From NCBI RefSeq assembly GCF_023715785.1, contig NZ_JAMBOX010000008.1, forward strand, positions 173,320 through 237,319: a stretch of 64,000 bases of DNA, written 5' to 3'. Under the pieces are notes generated by a model. It was not told the DNA's origin. It worked only from the letters and a program-made list of their open reading frames with translations, and ran no database searches. Shown here piece by piece: positions 1 through 8,570 of this stretch. Every line of letters starts with the position of its first letter. Within the stretch, counting starts at the first letter, position 1. The DNA comes from Neobacillus niacini (GTDB lineage: Bacteria; Bacillota; Bacilli; Bacillales; Cytobacillaceae). Both the position numbers and the translations under genes were made by a program.

Positions 1-264
1 CTGTTCTAAATGGTTGATTGACAAAGCCGTTAATAGCAACGCATGAGGATTAGCTGAGTAATCCTTCACTCGAGTAGAAGTGTGAAGTAAAAAGAAACCA
101 ACGGGTTTTTCCCCATTTACAATGACTATAGGATGTCTCCCTTCTGTATCTACTAAAATATCATTCGGTAAAGCAGTAAATTTTTTTTGCTCTTCTGGAA
201 GATGGAAGGACTTTAAAACCGCAATATGCTTTTTTTCCAAGCGTCTCAATGATATATTTTCCAT
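1..264 (-). CDS. GNAT-family N-acetyltransferase, N-terminal part
   Basis: The reading frame runs off the left edge of the window, leaving 88 codons. It starts at the ATG at 264 behind a GGAG Shine-Dalgarno sequence. The visible part begins MENISLRRLEKKHIAVLK and contains a strand-turn-strand segment (PIVIVNGEKPVGFFLLH) of the kind that opens the acetyl-CoA-binding fold of GNAT acetyltransferases. The acetyl-CoA loop lies beyond the edge, so the family call rests on the N-terminal half only and no substrate can be proposed. It lies 39 bp downstream of a broken fabZ on the same strand, so the two were probably co-transcribed. Confidence 0.6.
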   Translation of the reverse strand, partial: MENISLRRLEKKHIAVLKSFHLPEEQKKFTALPNDILVDTEGRHPIVIVNGEKPVGFFLLHTSTRVKDYSANPHALLLTALSINHLEQ

Positions 265-303
265 TTTTTTCTCCTTCATATTATTTTATTTTCCCGATCT
301 AAA

Positions 304-730
304 TCAATTACCAAAGGCAAAAATGAGTTCTGTTTCACAAACTAACACTCCATCAACAGTGGCGATCCCCTTTCCCTTTCCAATTGGACCTTTTAATCTG
401 GTTATTTCAACTTCAAGTGAGAGTTGGTCACCCGGTTTTACTTGTTTTTTAAAACGGCAGTTGTCAATACCCGCTAAGAGCCCTAAACGTCCTTTATTCT
501 CCTCTTTCGTTAGCATGACAACTGCACTTACTTGAGCTAATGCTTCAATTATTAATACCCCTGGCATAATTGGATATTCTGGAAAATGTCCGTTAAAATA
601 TGGTTCATTTACAGTTACATTTTGAGACCTACAGCTCTTTTTCCTTCTTCTAATTCTAAAATCCTGTCCACTAATAGAAATAGAAACCGGTGCCTTATAA
701 TTTGCTTAATATTTTGAGTATCCTCCATCA
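304..730 (-). pseudogene. fabZ: Frameshifted fabZ (3-hydroxyacyl-ACP dehydratase)
   Basis: FabZ dehydrates 3-hydroxyacyl-ACP in fatty acid synthesis. Translation from the tandem ATGs at 728-730, behind GGAGGG, gives an N-terminus containing [18 protein letters not shown] and then stops at about 620. The remainder ([17 protein letters not shown], then [12 protein letters not shown]) is intact in the next frame to the stop at 304, and includes the catalytic GHFP histidine. Adding one A to the AAAA run near 628 restores a single frame of about FabZ length. An internal start at 567 would give a protein lacking the active-site His. The HRYPF segment reads HRFLF, a further departure from the family. 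It is either a recent pseudogene of an extra fabZ copy or a homopolymer sequencing error. Confidence 0.75.
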
Positions 731-824
731 TTCACCCTCCATAATTTGGTATAATATCCCAAATATAATATCACTTAACAACACTACCACTAGTTAGTAG
801 GATAGTAAATATATTTAAGTGACA

Positions 825-857
825 TAAAAAAAGAGAAGTGCTCCCAACACTTCTCTT
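825..857 (-). terminator. Rho-independent terminator after the DUF4127 gene
   Basis: A 9-bp perfect stem (832-840 with 848-856) around a 7-nt loop is followed on the minus strand by a run of seven T. It lies 34 bp past the stop of the DUF4127 gene and closes the carbohydrate operon. Confidence 0.85.
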
Positions 858-890
858 CTACAAATTTAGGGCAGTGCTACCGCGAGAAAA

Positions 891-2540
891 CTACTTTAAC
901 GTAATTGTCGGCTCAAGTTCCGCTTCAAAAATTCGCGGCCATGGCAGTTTTACATGAACACTTTCCAGGGACGAAATGGTTTTATAAAAGTCTTTATTTC
1001 CTCTTGATCCAATATACACCTGTTTACTATCAAAATACTGATACCAGTATTCAGTTTGCTCCGTCAGTTTTTCCTGCACAAAACGGTTTACTTGGTCATA
1101 ATGAGCCCCAAGGTCAAATTCTCCTGCGCCAAGCTGTTGAACATACGCTCTGGCTGCCGGGTGGACAACATTCTTATATCCCTGGTCTTTGGCAAACCGA
1201 TGAAGTAAAAATTCATAATGGGCTTTCGCCGTTTGTTCGTACAACGGAACTCCAAATCCTGATGTTTGAACTATAAAGGCATACCTTGATGCTGCATGGC
1301 CTACCGTAATGCCAAGTGCATTTCCAGCTGTATTCCAGCCGCTATAAGAAAGAAGTTTTGTAAGATCTACGCTTCGCGCAAGCTTCATCACCAATTCTTC
1401 TTCGGCCTTATTAACAATTAATACATCTCCAATAGCCACTTGCTTACCCTTAGCAAGTAACTCTTTTGTTCGATTAACCAGTCCGTCAATATCTTTTGAT
1501 CTGGATGAACTGCTGGACGAAGGGGTATTTAGCAAGAGATGAATATCCGCCTGATCCTCACTCCCAACCAACGTACCACCGGCTGATATAATATGCTTTT
1601 GCACATTGTAATCAAACGTAGTGTCTTCAAATGGTGCAATCCAATCATGACCTTGAATCCCGCCATATTCTACAAAGAACTTCGGTGAAGAATGGAAGAA
1701 ATGGTTCACGAATCGCGATACTAACACCACATCCACTTCATCAGCGCCAGGGAAAACGGAGACTTTGTCCTGAACTTGAAGCTCATTCACCTTAGCATTT
1801 AATATTTCCCTCTCTGCACGATGAACTCCATAAGGGGCCGCATCGTCCTGAGATAAAATTAAGTAGTCAATATAGCCTTCCTGAACCCAGTCAATCATTA
1901 ACTGATTCACCGTGTGATTTCTTGCTCTTGCTTTCTTGTAATCTTCTAAAACAGAGGCAGGGATTAGCGCCTCAAGTTGTTCCAGTCTCTCTTTACCATC
2001 CATACCCAAATTTACGACCTTATCGTACAAAACAGCCCATTCACTAATAAGCGAATAATATTTTAGATATTCATCATTAATGGCAGTAACCGCTAGTCTT
2101 TGAATGGTATCGTAAACATATACAGGCTTATTCGGATATAATGCTTTCAGCTTTTTAATGACTTGAATATCACGAAGAGAATCTTCTAGTGATTTAACAC
2201 CTGTACGTGAAGCCACTAAACCTCCATAAGCCAGCATACTTGTGGAAATAACAAAACCATCTGCCTGATCGGCGTTTTTCAGGATCCATTTGCTAATTTC
2301 TTCCCCATTACCTGGTTCAGTGTAACGGCCGATCATTTCTTTTGGCGGAATAATTACCTCCATCCCTGCCGCCTTTCCAACTTGCTGTGGAAAATAAGTA
2401 TTTGCCGGCCGGTCATCTAATGGAACCATTAAAATCGTCGCTAGCGATTTTTCCTTCCCTGCGGCAGCAACCATACCCATAGAGCTAAACAGCAAAAGTA
2501 CAGCAAGACCTAATGAAAAAACTCTTCTCCAATGTTTCAC
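891..2540 (-). CDS. Secreted DUF4127 family protein
   Basis: 549 aa with a Sec signal peptide (basic MKHWRR, hydrophobic residues 7-24, AAA cleavage region near 26). The mature protein opens with the motif MVPLDDRPANTYFP typical of DUF4127 proteins, then has several conserved stretches (STSMLAYGGLVASR near 100, LSQDDAAPYG near 230). No biochemical role is established for the family that I know of. The gene is last in a minus-strand cluster with a sugar-type ABC importer, an FAD oxidoreductase and a TIM-barrel protein. A role in handling a carbohydrate or glycoside outside the membrane is an inference from that context. The next gene upstream ends only 35 bp before it, consistent with one transcript. 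Confidence 0.8.
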   Translation of the reverse strand: MKHWRRVFSLGLAVLLLFSSMGMVAAAGKEKSLATILMVPLDDRPANTYFPQQVGKAAGMEVIIPPKEMIGRYTEPGNGEEISKWILKNADQADGFVISTSMLAYGGLVASRTGVKSLEDSLRDIQVIKKLKALYPNKPVYVYDTIQRLAVTAINDEYLKYYSLISEWAVLYDKVVNLGMDGKERLEQLEALIPASVLEDYKKARARNHTVNQLMIDWVQEGYIDYLILSQDDAAPYGVHRAEREILNAKVNELQVQDKVSVFPGADEVDVVLVSRFVNHFFHSSPKFFVEYGGIQGHDWIAPFEDTTFDYNVQKHIISAGGTLVGSEDQADIHLLLNTPSSSSSSRSKDIDGLVNRTKELLAKGKQVAIGDVLIVNKAEEELVMKLARSVDLTKLLSYSGWNTAGNALGITVGHAASRYAFIVQTSGFGVPLYEQTAKAHYEFLLHRFAKDQGYKNVVHPAARAYVQQLGAGEFDLGAHYDQVNRFVQEKLTEQTEYWYQYFDSKQVYIGSRGNKDFYKTISSLESVHVKLPWPRIFEAELEPTITLK

Positions 2541-2575
2541 AGTTTTCCTCCTTGATTACCTAATTTGTGACACAA

Positions 2576-3925
2576 TTAAAGAACTACCCCATTATCAGCT
2601 AAATGTTCCCTTAGCTTGGTGATGTTTAGATCTTTGGGTGAAACATAATCAGTAATGGAGAGTGCTGCGGCAGCTCCGGCGGCTTGACCCGTAGCCATTG
2701 CACTTGGAGTTAATCTCGTGGTTGCCAATGCCTCGTGAGTGGTTGAAATACACCTCCCCGCTACTAATAAATTATCAATTTTCTTCGGCACAAGGCAGCG
2801 GTAGGGAATGCCATAGCTGCCATCTCCTTCGATGTCTTTTGCTTGAACGCCTTTACCGCTTGGATCATGTATATCAATTGGGTAGCCGCTGAGAGCAATG
2901 GTATCTTCAAATTTCCTGCCACCGACAACATCCTCAATGGCGAGTACGTATTGGCCATCAATGCGTCGTGTTTCTCGGATTCCTATTTGAGTTCCAACCG
3001 CAGAAATAGATGCCTTTTCAAAGCCGGGAATTTTCTTTTGTAAGAACTCTGCCATCATCAGAACCTGTTTTCTTCCTTCTCTTTCCCCGGCAGATAAGTC
3101 AAACACATCTGTGCCATCCAAGCCTTGAACACGGGTGCAATTGACGAGCACCTCATCTTCCTCAGGTCCTGCAAAAAAGAGAACTTGGTCCCGATTAATA
3201 GGGACACCGGATTCACTCCATTCCTTATAAAAACCCTGAACACCCGTTAATGGGATGAGGTCTAATTCATCAATTGGGGTCTTTTTGTAAAAATTACTTG
3301 GATTTGCTTTCATGGCCTCTTTTACTTTTTCAAGGTTTACACCCCTCATACGGAACTTCATCGTCATTGGCTGCGTTTTGTGATCTTCCTCTCTTCCTTT
3401 TAAACAAGGGGCACCGGAGAGATAGGCGATATCCGCATCGCCCGTTGCATCAACAAACCTCTTGGCGAAAACACGGATGGGGCCGGACTTTGTTGCCAGT
3501 CCTAGTGAAGTGATCTGATTTCCTTCCACTTCCACTTTATCTATAAAACTATGAACGAGTACTTCCACTCCGGCTTCCTCGAGCATTTCCAATGCCAATA
3601 GTTTATATTTTTCCGGATGATAAGGGGTTAACGAATACGTAAATCCAACCGTATCTCGCAAATGACCAGGCGACCCGCTTATTTCCATTAAGCGATCCAC
3701 AATCTCTTGAGCAATTCCTTTTATGACTTGTTTTCCGTAGTTTGTATGAAAGGTCATCCACGGATAAACCAGTGCAACCGTCGACATTCCTCCCAAAAAG
3801 CCATACCTTTCAATCAGAAGTGTTTTTGCACCTGCCCTACCCGAAGCGATCGCTGCATTGATGCCGGCTGGACCGCCGCCCGCAACCACAACATCAAAAG
3901 TTAGTTCAGTCTTCAAACTAGACAC
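2576..3925 (-). CDS. FAD-dependent oxidoreductase (FAD_oxidored family)
   Basis: 449 aa. The N-terminus carries the dinucleotide-binding beta-alpha-beta fold with GGGPAG at residues 16-21 and an acidic end LLIER. A second FAD contact appears as VDATGDADIAYLSG around 158-171, and the C-terminus has the closing FAD motif LLVAGRCIS followed by TRLTPSAMATGQAAG. This architecture is typical of soluble FAD oxidoreductases often found in polysaccharide and sugar-acid loci. The likely job is oxidation of an imported sugar or glycoside, but the substrate cannot be read from sequence. It sits between the permease genes and the DUF4127 gene, 18 bp after the upstream permease, in the same operon. Confidence 0.85.
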   Translation of the reverse strand: MSSLKTELTFDVVVAGGGPAGINAAIASGRAGAKTLLIERYGFLGGMSTVALVYPWMTFHTNYGKQVIKGIAQEIVDRLMEISGSPGHLRDTVGFTYSLTPYHPEKYKLLALEMLEEAGVEVLVHSFIDKVEVEGNQITSLGLATKSGPIRVFAKRFVDATGDADIAYLSGAPCLKGREEDHKTQPMTMKFRMRGVNLEKVKEAMKANPSNFYKKTPIDELDLIPLTGVQGFYKEWSESGVPINRDQVLFFAGPEEDEVLVNCTRVQGLDGTDVFDLSAGEREGRKQVLMMAEFLQKKIPGFEKASISAVGTQIGIRETRRIDGQYVLAIEDVVGGRKFEDTIALSGYPIDIHDPSGKGVQAKDIEGDGSYGIPYRCLVPKKIDNLLVAGRCISTTHEALATTRLTPSAMATGQAAGAAAALSITDYVSPKDLNITKLREHLADNGVVL

Positions 3926-3943
3926 ATCCTTTTTTTGTAAACA

Positions 3944-4780
3944 TTATTTTCCACCCGTCATCGTGACACCCTCGATAAATTGCTTTTGTGCAAAGAAAAA
4001 GATAATTAACAATGGAACGGTGGCCATTACAGACGCACTCATCAATAACTCCCATCTTGTTCCTACTTCATCCGTAAATAATGCCAAAGCCAATGGCAAC
4101 GTCATTAATTCTTTGGAATTAATATAAATAAGCGGCTCGTAAAATTCATTCCAGCTTGTTAAAAAGGTGAAAATCGTAAGTGTCGCAATGGCTGGCTTCG
4201 CCAGTGGCAGCATGATATTCCAGTAGATTCGAAAATAAGAACAGCCATCAAGCATTGCCGCCTCTTCTAATTCTTTAGGGACCAATAAGAAAAACTGCCT
4301 CATCACGAAAATCCCAAATACTCCTGCCGGTCCTAAAATAGGAATGGCGATTAATGGTACATGGGTATTAATCAATCCTAAATCCCTCATAAAGAGAAAA
4401 AGTGGAATCGTTATAACCTCAACAGGGATCATCATCGTGCTTAATAAACATAAAAACAGCAAATTGCTGCCTTTAAACTTCAATTTTGCGAACGCATAGC
4501 CAGCCAGCGAGCCAAAGAAAATGGTGCCAATTGTGACTAAGACGGCAATATAGAAACTATTAAAATAAAATAGGTGGAAAGGGGTCGTTTTTAGTACTTG
4601 TAAATAGTTTTCCCACCTAAATGGATCAGGAATAAATTGAAAGGAAAATATTTTTGTAGAATCCTTAAAAGATGTGTTTATCATCCATAAAAATGGAACA
4701 ATCATAATCAAAGAAATGACGGATAATATTCCATAAAAGGCTACTTTCGTAAACACACCATTCTTTCTATTATTGTTCAT
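3944..4780 (-). CDS. Carbohydrate ABC transporter permease (MalG/AraQ type)
   Basis: 278 aa with six predicted membrane spans. The cytoplasmic EAA loop reads EEAAMLDGCSYFRIYW and is followed by LPLAKPA, the site that docks the ATPase. This places it with the CUT1 family inner-membrane subunits that import oligosaccharides. It overlaps the partner permease by 11 bp, indicating translational coupling. No ATPase gene lies in the locus; CUT1 importers in Bacillus commonly share an MsmX-type ATPase encoded elsewhere, which is the probable arrangement here. Confidence 0.9.
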   Translation of the reverse strand: MNNNRKNGVFTKVAFYGILSVISLIMIVPFLWMINTSFKDSTKIFSFQFIPDPFRWENYLQVLKTTPFHLFYFNSFYIAVLVTIGTIFFGSLAGYAFAKLKFKGSNLLFLCLLSTMMIPVEVITIPLFLFMRDLGLINTHVPLIAIPILGPAGVFGIFVMRQFFLLVPKELEEAAMLDGCSYFRIYWNIMLPLAKPAIATLTIFTFLTSWNEFYEPLIYINSKELMTLPLALALFTDEVGTRWELLMSASVMATVPLLIIFFFAQKQFIEGVTMTGGK

Positions 4781-5699
4781 GGAAAACCCACCTTTTTCTT
4801 ACACCCCATTGAATTAGTGTAAAGAATAAAATGATGACAAATAACACAATGGCAATCGCAGAGGCGTAGCCAAAATCAAATAATTTGAAGGCATTTTCCC
4901 AAATATAATAAACTAAGACCTTCGTGTGATTCCCTGGGCCGCCGCCTGTCATCACATAAATCTGTCCGAACACCTTCATCGAGCCAATCACTGTTAAAAT
5001 TAACGTTAAAAAAACAGTTGGTGTAATCATTGGAAGGGTAACATGCCAAAATTGTTTTAGTTTGTTTGCACCGTCCAAATAGGATGCTTCGTAAAGGTTT
5101 TTATCCACCTGCTGCAGCGCCGCAAGGAATAGAACCATATTCAGACCCACATTTTTCAGAGCACTTACCACAATAACAGCACCCATGGCAAGCTTTGGAT
5201 TATATAGCCAGGCAGGTCCAGTAATGCCAAAAACATCGAGTATTTGGTTAATAAACCCTTCATCTGTCCCAAACATGTATTTCCATATAATCGACCAAAC
5301 CACAATAGAGGTCATAACCGGAATAAAAATAGCTGTTCTAAAAAAGCCAATTCCTGGCAAATGACGTTGCAGCAGCAGCGCTAGCAGCAATGCAATCATA
5401 ATATTTATCGGAACAAGTCCCCCGGAAAATAGAAGTGTATTTTTCATAACCTCCCAGAAGTCAGGGTCGTTTACTAAACGCTGGTAGTTCTCGCTGCCAA
5501 TAAAATTCGGATCTCCAAGCAGCTTCCAATCCGTTAAACTCATATAAACGGAATAGATAAAAGGAATAAACATGACTAACAAAAAGCCAATTACCATTGG
5601 GCTAACAAATAAATAGCCAAAAAAGGCTTCACTTCCAAAAAACTTACTTCGCACTTTTTGAATAGGCAGGCCCTCTGCTGCTTTCACTTTTACTTCCAA
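4770..5699 (-). CDS. Carbohydrate ABC transporter permease (MalF/UgpA type)
   Basis: 309 aa with about six membrane spans and the EAA motif YEASYLDGANKLKQFW near residue 215. It begins with a cytoplasmic tail and a first span around residues 27-50, as in UgpA-like subunits. It forms the heterodimeric channel with the overlapping downstream permease. The start ATG at 5699 has GGAGG about 9 bases upstream. The pair, the binding protein and the two-component system form a standard extracellular-sugar sensing and uptake unit. Confidence 0.9.
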   Translation of the reverse strand: MEVKVKAAEGLPIQKVRSKFFGSEAFFGYLFVSPMVIGFLLVMFIPFIYSVYMSLTDWKLLGDPNFIGSENYQRLVNDPDFWEVMKNTLLFSGGLVPINIMIALLLALLLQRHLPGIGFFRTAIFIPVMTSIVVWSIIWKYMFGTDEGFINQILDVFGITGPAWLYNPKLAMGAVIVVSALKNVGLNMVLFLAALQQVDKNLYEASYLDGANKLKQFWHVTLPMITPTVFLTLILTVIGSMKVFGQIYVMTGGGPGNHTKVLVYYIWENAFKLFDFGYASAIAIVLFVIILFFTLIQWGVRKRWVFHEQ

Positions 5700-5713
5700 C
5701 TTCGCTGCCTCCT

Positions 5714-6415
5714 TTACAATGAATCAATGGTTTTTCTAAAAGATGAAATAGCTCCTTTAATACTTTCTTCCGTGTTTCCAATGACAATCGCTCCAAGCAT
5801 GATCGCTTTTACTCCAGCCCGATAAAGCAAGGGAATATCAGTTGGCTCAATCTTTCTTTGGGATGGAACCATTACAGGTACATCTACGTTTTGAACAAGC
5901 GAATTATAGGAAAGGATATCTTTAAAGGTCAATGGACTGCCGTATTCCTCCCCGGGAACAATGGAAGCCTCGAGGGCTGACACTCCGAGATGCTTCACCT
6001 TGCCCAACTGACTAAAACAATATTCATTTGTAATGGCAAATGTCTTTTCCATCCCGTCCAGCTGTGTTAACCAGCTCGGCTTATGATGGGCATAGATGGA
6101 ATAGAAATTAAAACCAAGTTGGATTAACTGTTCCATTTCACTTTGTTTTATATCTTCAATTGCGCCGCCTGGAACAATCCCAAGCGGGCCGGAGAATTCC
6201 GCTCTAATACTGCGGAAAACTTCTTCATATTCATGAACAGAAGTAAAGCTGTTTCCTGATGCCCGATGATGGACATTTACGTGCAATTTAATCACATCAA
6301 CACCGGCATGAATAGCTGCCCTTGCAAGATCCAATCGATTTTCCGGCAAACTTGCAATTAAGGTAAGCTTTTTTGTCTCTAATAACTGTGTTATGGAAGC
6401 AGTCAACGTAAACAC
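5714..6415 (-). CDS. TIM-barrel protein, possibly HisA/NanE-like sugar metabolism enzyme
   Basis: 233 aa. Alternating strand-helix periodicity runs through the protein (LTLIASLP, VDVIKLHVNVHH, LGIVPGGA, VPVMVPSQRK, VKAIMLGAIVIGNT), as in phosphate-binding beta/alpha barrels. The last segment resembles the C-terminal phosphate loop of the HisA/NanE superfamily. An acid-base pair and substrate cannot be assigned. Its place between the binding-protein gene and the permeases is unusual for a cytoplasmic enzyme and suggests that it acts on the imported compound. I recognise the fold but not the specific family. Confidence 0.6.
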   Translation of the reverse strand: MFTLTASITQLLETKKLTLIASLPENRLDLARAAIHAGVDVIKLHVNVHHRASGNSFTSVHEYEEVFRSIRAEFSGPLGIVPGGAIEDIKQSEMEQLIQLGFNFYSIYAHHKPSWLTQLDGMEKTFAITNEYCFSQLGKVKHLGVSALEASIVPGEEYGSPLTFKDILSYNSLVQNVDVPVMVPSQRKIEPTDIPLLYRAGVKAIMLGAIVIGNTEESIKGAISSFRKTIDSL

Positions 6416-6428
6416 CCCTAGTAAAAGG

Positions 6429-6462
6429 GATGCGGTTAATCCTTTTTAGGGTTAACCGCATC
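6429..6462 (-). promoter_or_regulatory. Intercistronic stem-loop after the binding-protein gene
   Basis: An 11-bp perfect inverted repeat (6429-6439 with 6452-6462), extended inward by further pairs, lies in the 52-bp gap between the binding-protein stop and the next start. The following bases on the minus strand are not a clean T run. It is therefore more likely an mRNA-stabilising or partial-termination hairpin than a full terminator. Such hairpins raise binding-protein levels over the permeases in many ABC importer operons. Confidence 0.65.
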
Positions 6463-6467
6463 GCATT

Positions 6468-7760
6468 TTATTTCTTCAATAATGGATCAATCTTATCTTC
6501 CATACCTTTAAGTATTTCTTCAGGCTTTTTCAGCTGGCCAAATAATTCATCAAAGCCAAATTGAATCGCATTATCAATTTTTTGCCACTCGATATGTCCA
6601 GCTTGTAGTCTGGCATTGTCCATTTCATCAATAACAGCTCTTTTAATGCTTTCCGCCGGAGGATTATTCGGCTGATTCACAAATTCATCTGAGCTAAGGA
6701 CCGACTCACGCGGCGGTACGAAGAAAGTAGATGTCGCTTGAATTCCCTCTTGGCTTGTAAAGAACTTCAGCAGTTCTTTTGCCTCCTCTGTATGCTTAGA
6801 GCCTTTAAATAATCCATATCCAGCCTGGCCCAACATTGGGAATCTGCCTTTTGGCCCTTCAGGAAGCGGGGCGATATCCCAAGCAAAATCTTTTATTTCG
6901 CGGGCACGGGAAACATAACTGTATACATCAAAGAACATGCCAATTTTCCCTGACTCAAAGCTTACTTGCTCGCCTGCTTTTGGATGGGAGCCATCTTTAA
7001 ACATCATCCGGTCAAGCATCTTTAGTGTTTCTACACCTTGTGGGCTATTCCATGTGAACTTTGTTTGATCCTTATTAAATAAGTCTCCACCATAGCCCCA
7101 AGTGTGTGATAATAAGGGAATCCACGTATTCCAGTCACGGAAGAAGTTCGCACCATATGTGCCTTTTTCGGATATCGCTTTTGCGGATTTCTCAAATTGC
7201 TCCCAATTCCATGCCCCTGCTTGAACATGTTCGTTCGGAGTTTTTTCCCCGGCCTTCACGAATAAATCTTTGTTATAGAACAAAACCTCTGGTGGTGTTG
7301 AAAACGGAATGCCATACAATTTATTGTCTTTTCTAAACAAATCTAAGGTGGACGGGAAGAAGTCGTCCATATTGTATTCCTTATCGTCTTTAAAAGAAGA
7401 AACATCATCTAAAATTCCATTTTCCATGAATTGCGGAACCATCCGCTCCGCTACCCAGCCTACATCGGGTAATTCCCTGCCGGCAGCCAAGACGGTAATT
7501 TTCTGCTGGTAGTCAGGGAATGGAACACTTTCCATTTTCACCTTAATATTTGGATGTGTTTCATTGAATTTTGCGATTAACTTGTTATAGACCTCTTGGT
7601 GGGCTTCATTCCCCCACATCATAAAAGTCAATTCCACCTGTTCATCCTTTGCTTTTGAACCTTTATCTTTCGGGGCAGTTGTATTGGCATCTTTATTACA
7701 CGCCACTGAAACCGCTACCAAAAGAATCACTAAAAAAATGATCCCAAGCTTTTTTATCAT
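6468..7760 (-). CDS. Extracellular carbohydrate-binding lipoprotein
   Basis: 430 aa. The N-terminus is a lipoprotein signal (MIKKLGIIFLVILLVAVSVA, then Cys 21), so the protein is lipid-anchored outside the membrane. The body has the family 1 solute-binding pattern, with MMWGNEAHQEVYNKLIAKFN early, LYGIPFSTPPEVLFYNKDLF near residue 150 and a C-terminal helical lobe. It captures a sugar for the two permeases encoded downstream and is first of the transport genes. The ligand is unknown. About 100 bp separate it from the response regulator upstream. Confidence 0.9.
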   Translation of the reverse strand: MIKKLGIIFLVILLVAVSVACNKDANTTAPKDKGSKAKDEQVELTFMMWGNEAHQEVYNKLIAKFNETHPNIKVKMESVPFPDYQQKITVLAAGRELPDVGWVAERMVPQFMENGILDDVSSFKDDKEYNMDDFFPSTLDLFRKDNKLYGIPFSTPPEVLFYNKDLFVKAGEKTPNEHVQAGAWNWEQFEKSAKAISEKGTYGANFFRDWNTWIPLLSHTWGYGGDLFNKDQTKFTWNSPQGVETLKMLDRMMFKDGSHPKAGEQVSFESGKIGMFFDVYSYVSRAREIKDFAWDIAPLPEGPKGRFPMLGQAGYGLFKGSKHTEEAKELLKFFTSQEGIQATSTFFVPPRESVLSSDEFVNQPNNPPAESIKRAVIDEMDNARLQAGHIEWQKIDNAIQFGFDELFGQLKKPEEILKGMEDKIDPLLKK

Positions 7761-7859
7761 CTCATAACCTCCCTTTGTATCTCATTTTAATAAAGACGGA
7801 ATCTAAAAAATATCCTCTCAAAACGAGAAATAGTTCGTTATTCTCATATTTTCGTCATT

Positions 7860-8570
7860 TCAGGAAAATTCACGGAACTCTTTTGGTGTCATTCCCGTTT
7901 CTTGCTTAAACACCGTCATAAAGTGCTTCGGACTTTTATAACCCGAAAGCTGTGCCACCTCATAAACTTTTAAATTCGTTTCTTTTAACAATTTCTTGGC
8001 CCTTTTTAAACGTTCTTCCGTTATGTATTCCGTAAAGTTCGTGCCTAATTCCGACTTAAATAATTGCCCAACATACTGGGGATTTAAATAAACATGCTCC
8101 GCAATATGTCCTAATGTAATTTCACGGCTTAAATTTTCGTCGATAAATTTCAGGATGTCTTGAAACTTTCGGGAAACAGGGATCCGGTTTTCTTCCTCGG
8201 TTTCCTTAAAGATGTTTGAAATTGCCTGTGACAGTTCAATCCGGTTTATTGGCTTTAAAAGATAATCCGTTATTCCATAACGCATGGCCGTTCTCGCGTA
8301 CTCAAAGTCGCTATGACCGCTTAATATAATAATCGGAACATCTTTGGATATTTGTCTTACCTTCGAAATAAAGGTAAGGCCATCCATCCCTCCCATACGG
8401 ATGTCCGTTACAATTAAATGAGGAATTCGCCGGTGAATCATGACCATTCCTTCCTCCCCGCTTTTAGCCTCCAATACTTGAAAACCGCCCATGCCTTGTT
8501 CAAGTAAAACTTTCAAACCTTGCCTGATAATAGCCTCGTCTTCAACAACTAATATTTCTTTCATTTTCAT
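7860..8570 (-). CDS. AraC-type response regulator (YesN-like)
   Basis: 236 aa. A receiver domain occupies residues 4-120, with the acidic pocket at E10/D11, phospho-acceptor Asp56 (IVTDIRMGG) and the conserved Lys in LLKPIN. An AraC double helix-turn-helix fills residues 135-236 (ITLGHIAEHVYLNPQYVG; VAQLSGYKSPKHFMTVFK). It is shorter than typical YesN proteins because the middle linker is reduced. It pairs with the overlapping sensor kinase and most likely activates the transport operon just downstream on the same strand. Confidence 0.9.
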   Translation of the reverse strand: MKMKEILVVEDEAIIRQGLKVLLEQGMGGFQVLEAKSGEEGMVMIHRRIPHLIVTDIRMGGMDGLTFISKVRQISKDVPIIILSGHSDFEYARTAMRYGITDYLLKPINRIELSQAISNIFKETEEENRIPVSRKFQDILKFIDENLSREITLGHIAEHVYLNPQYVGQLFKSELGTNFTEYITEERLKRAKKLLKETNLKVYEVAQLSGYKSPKHFMTVFKQETGMTPKEFREFS

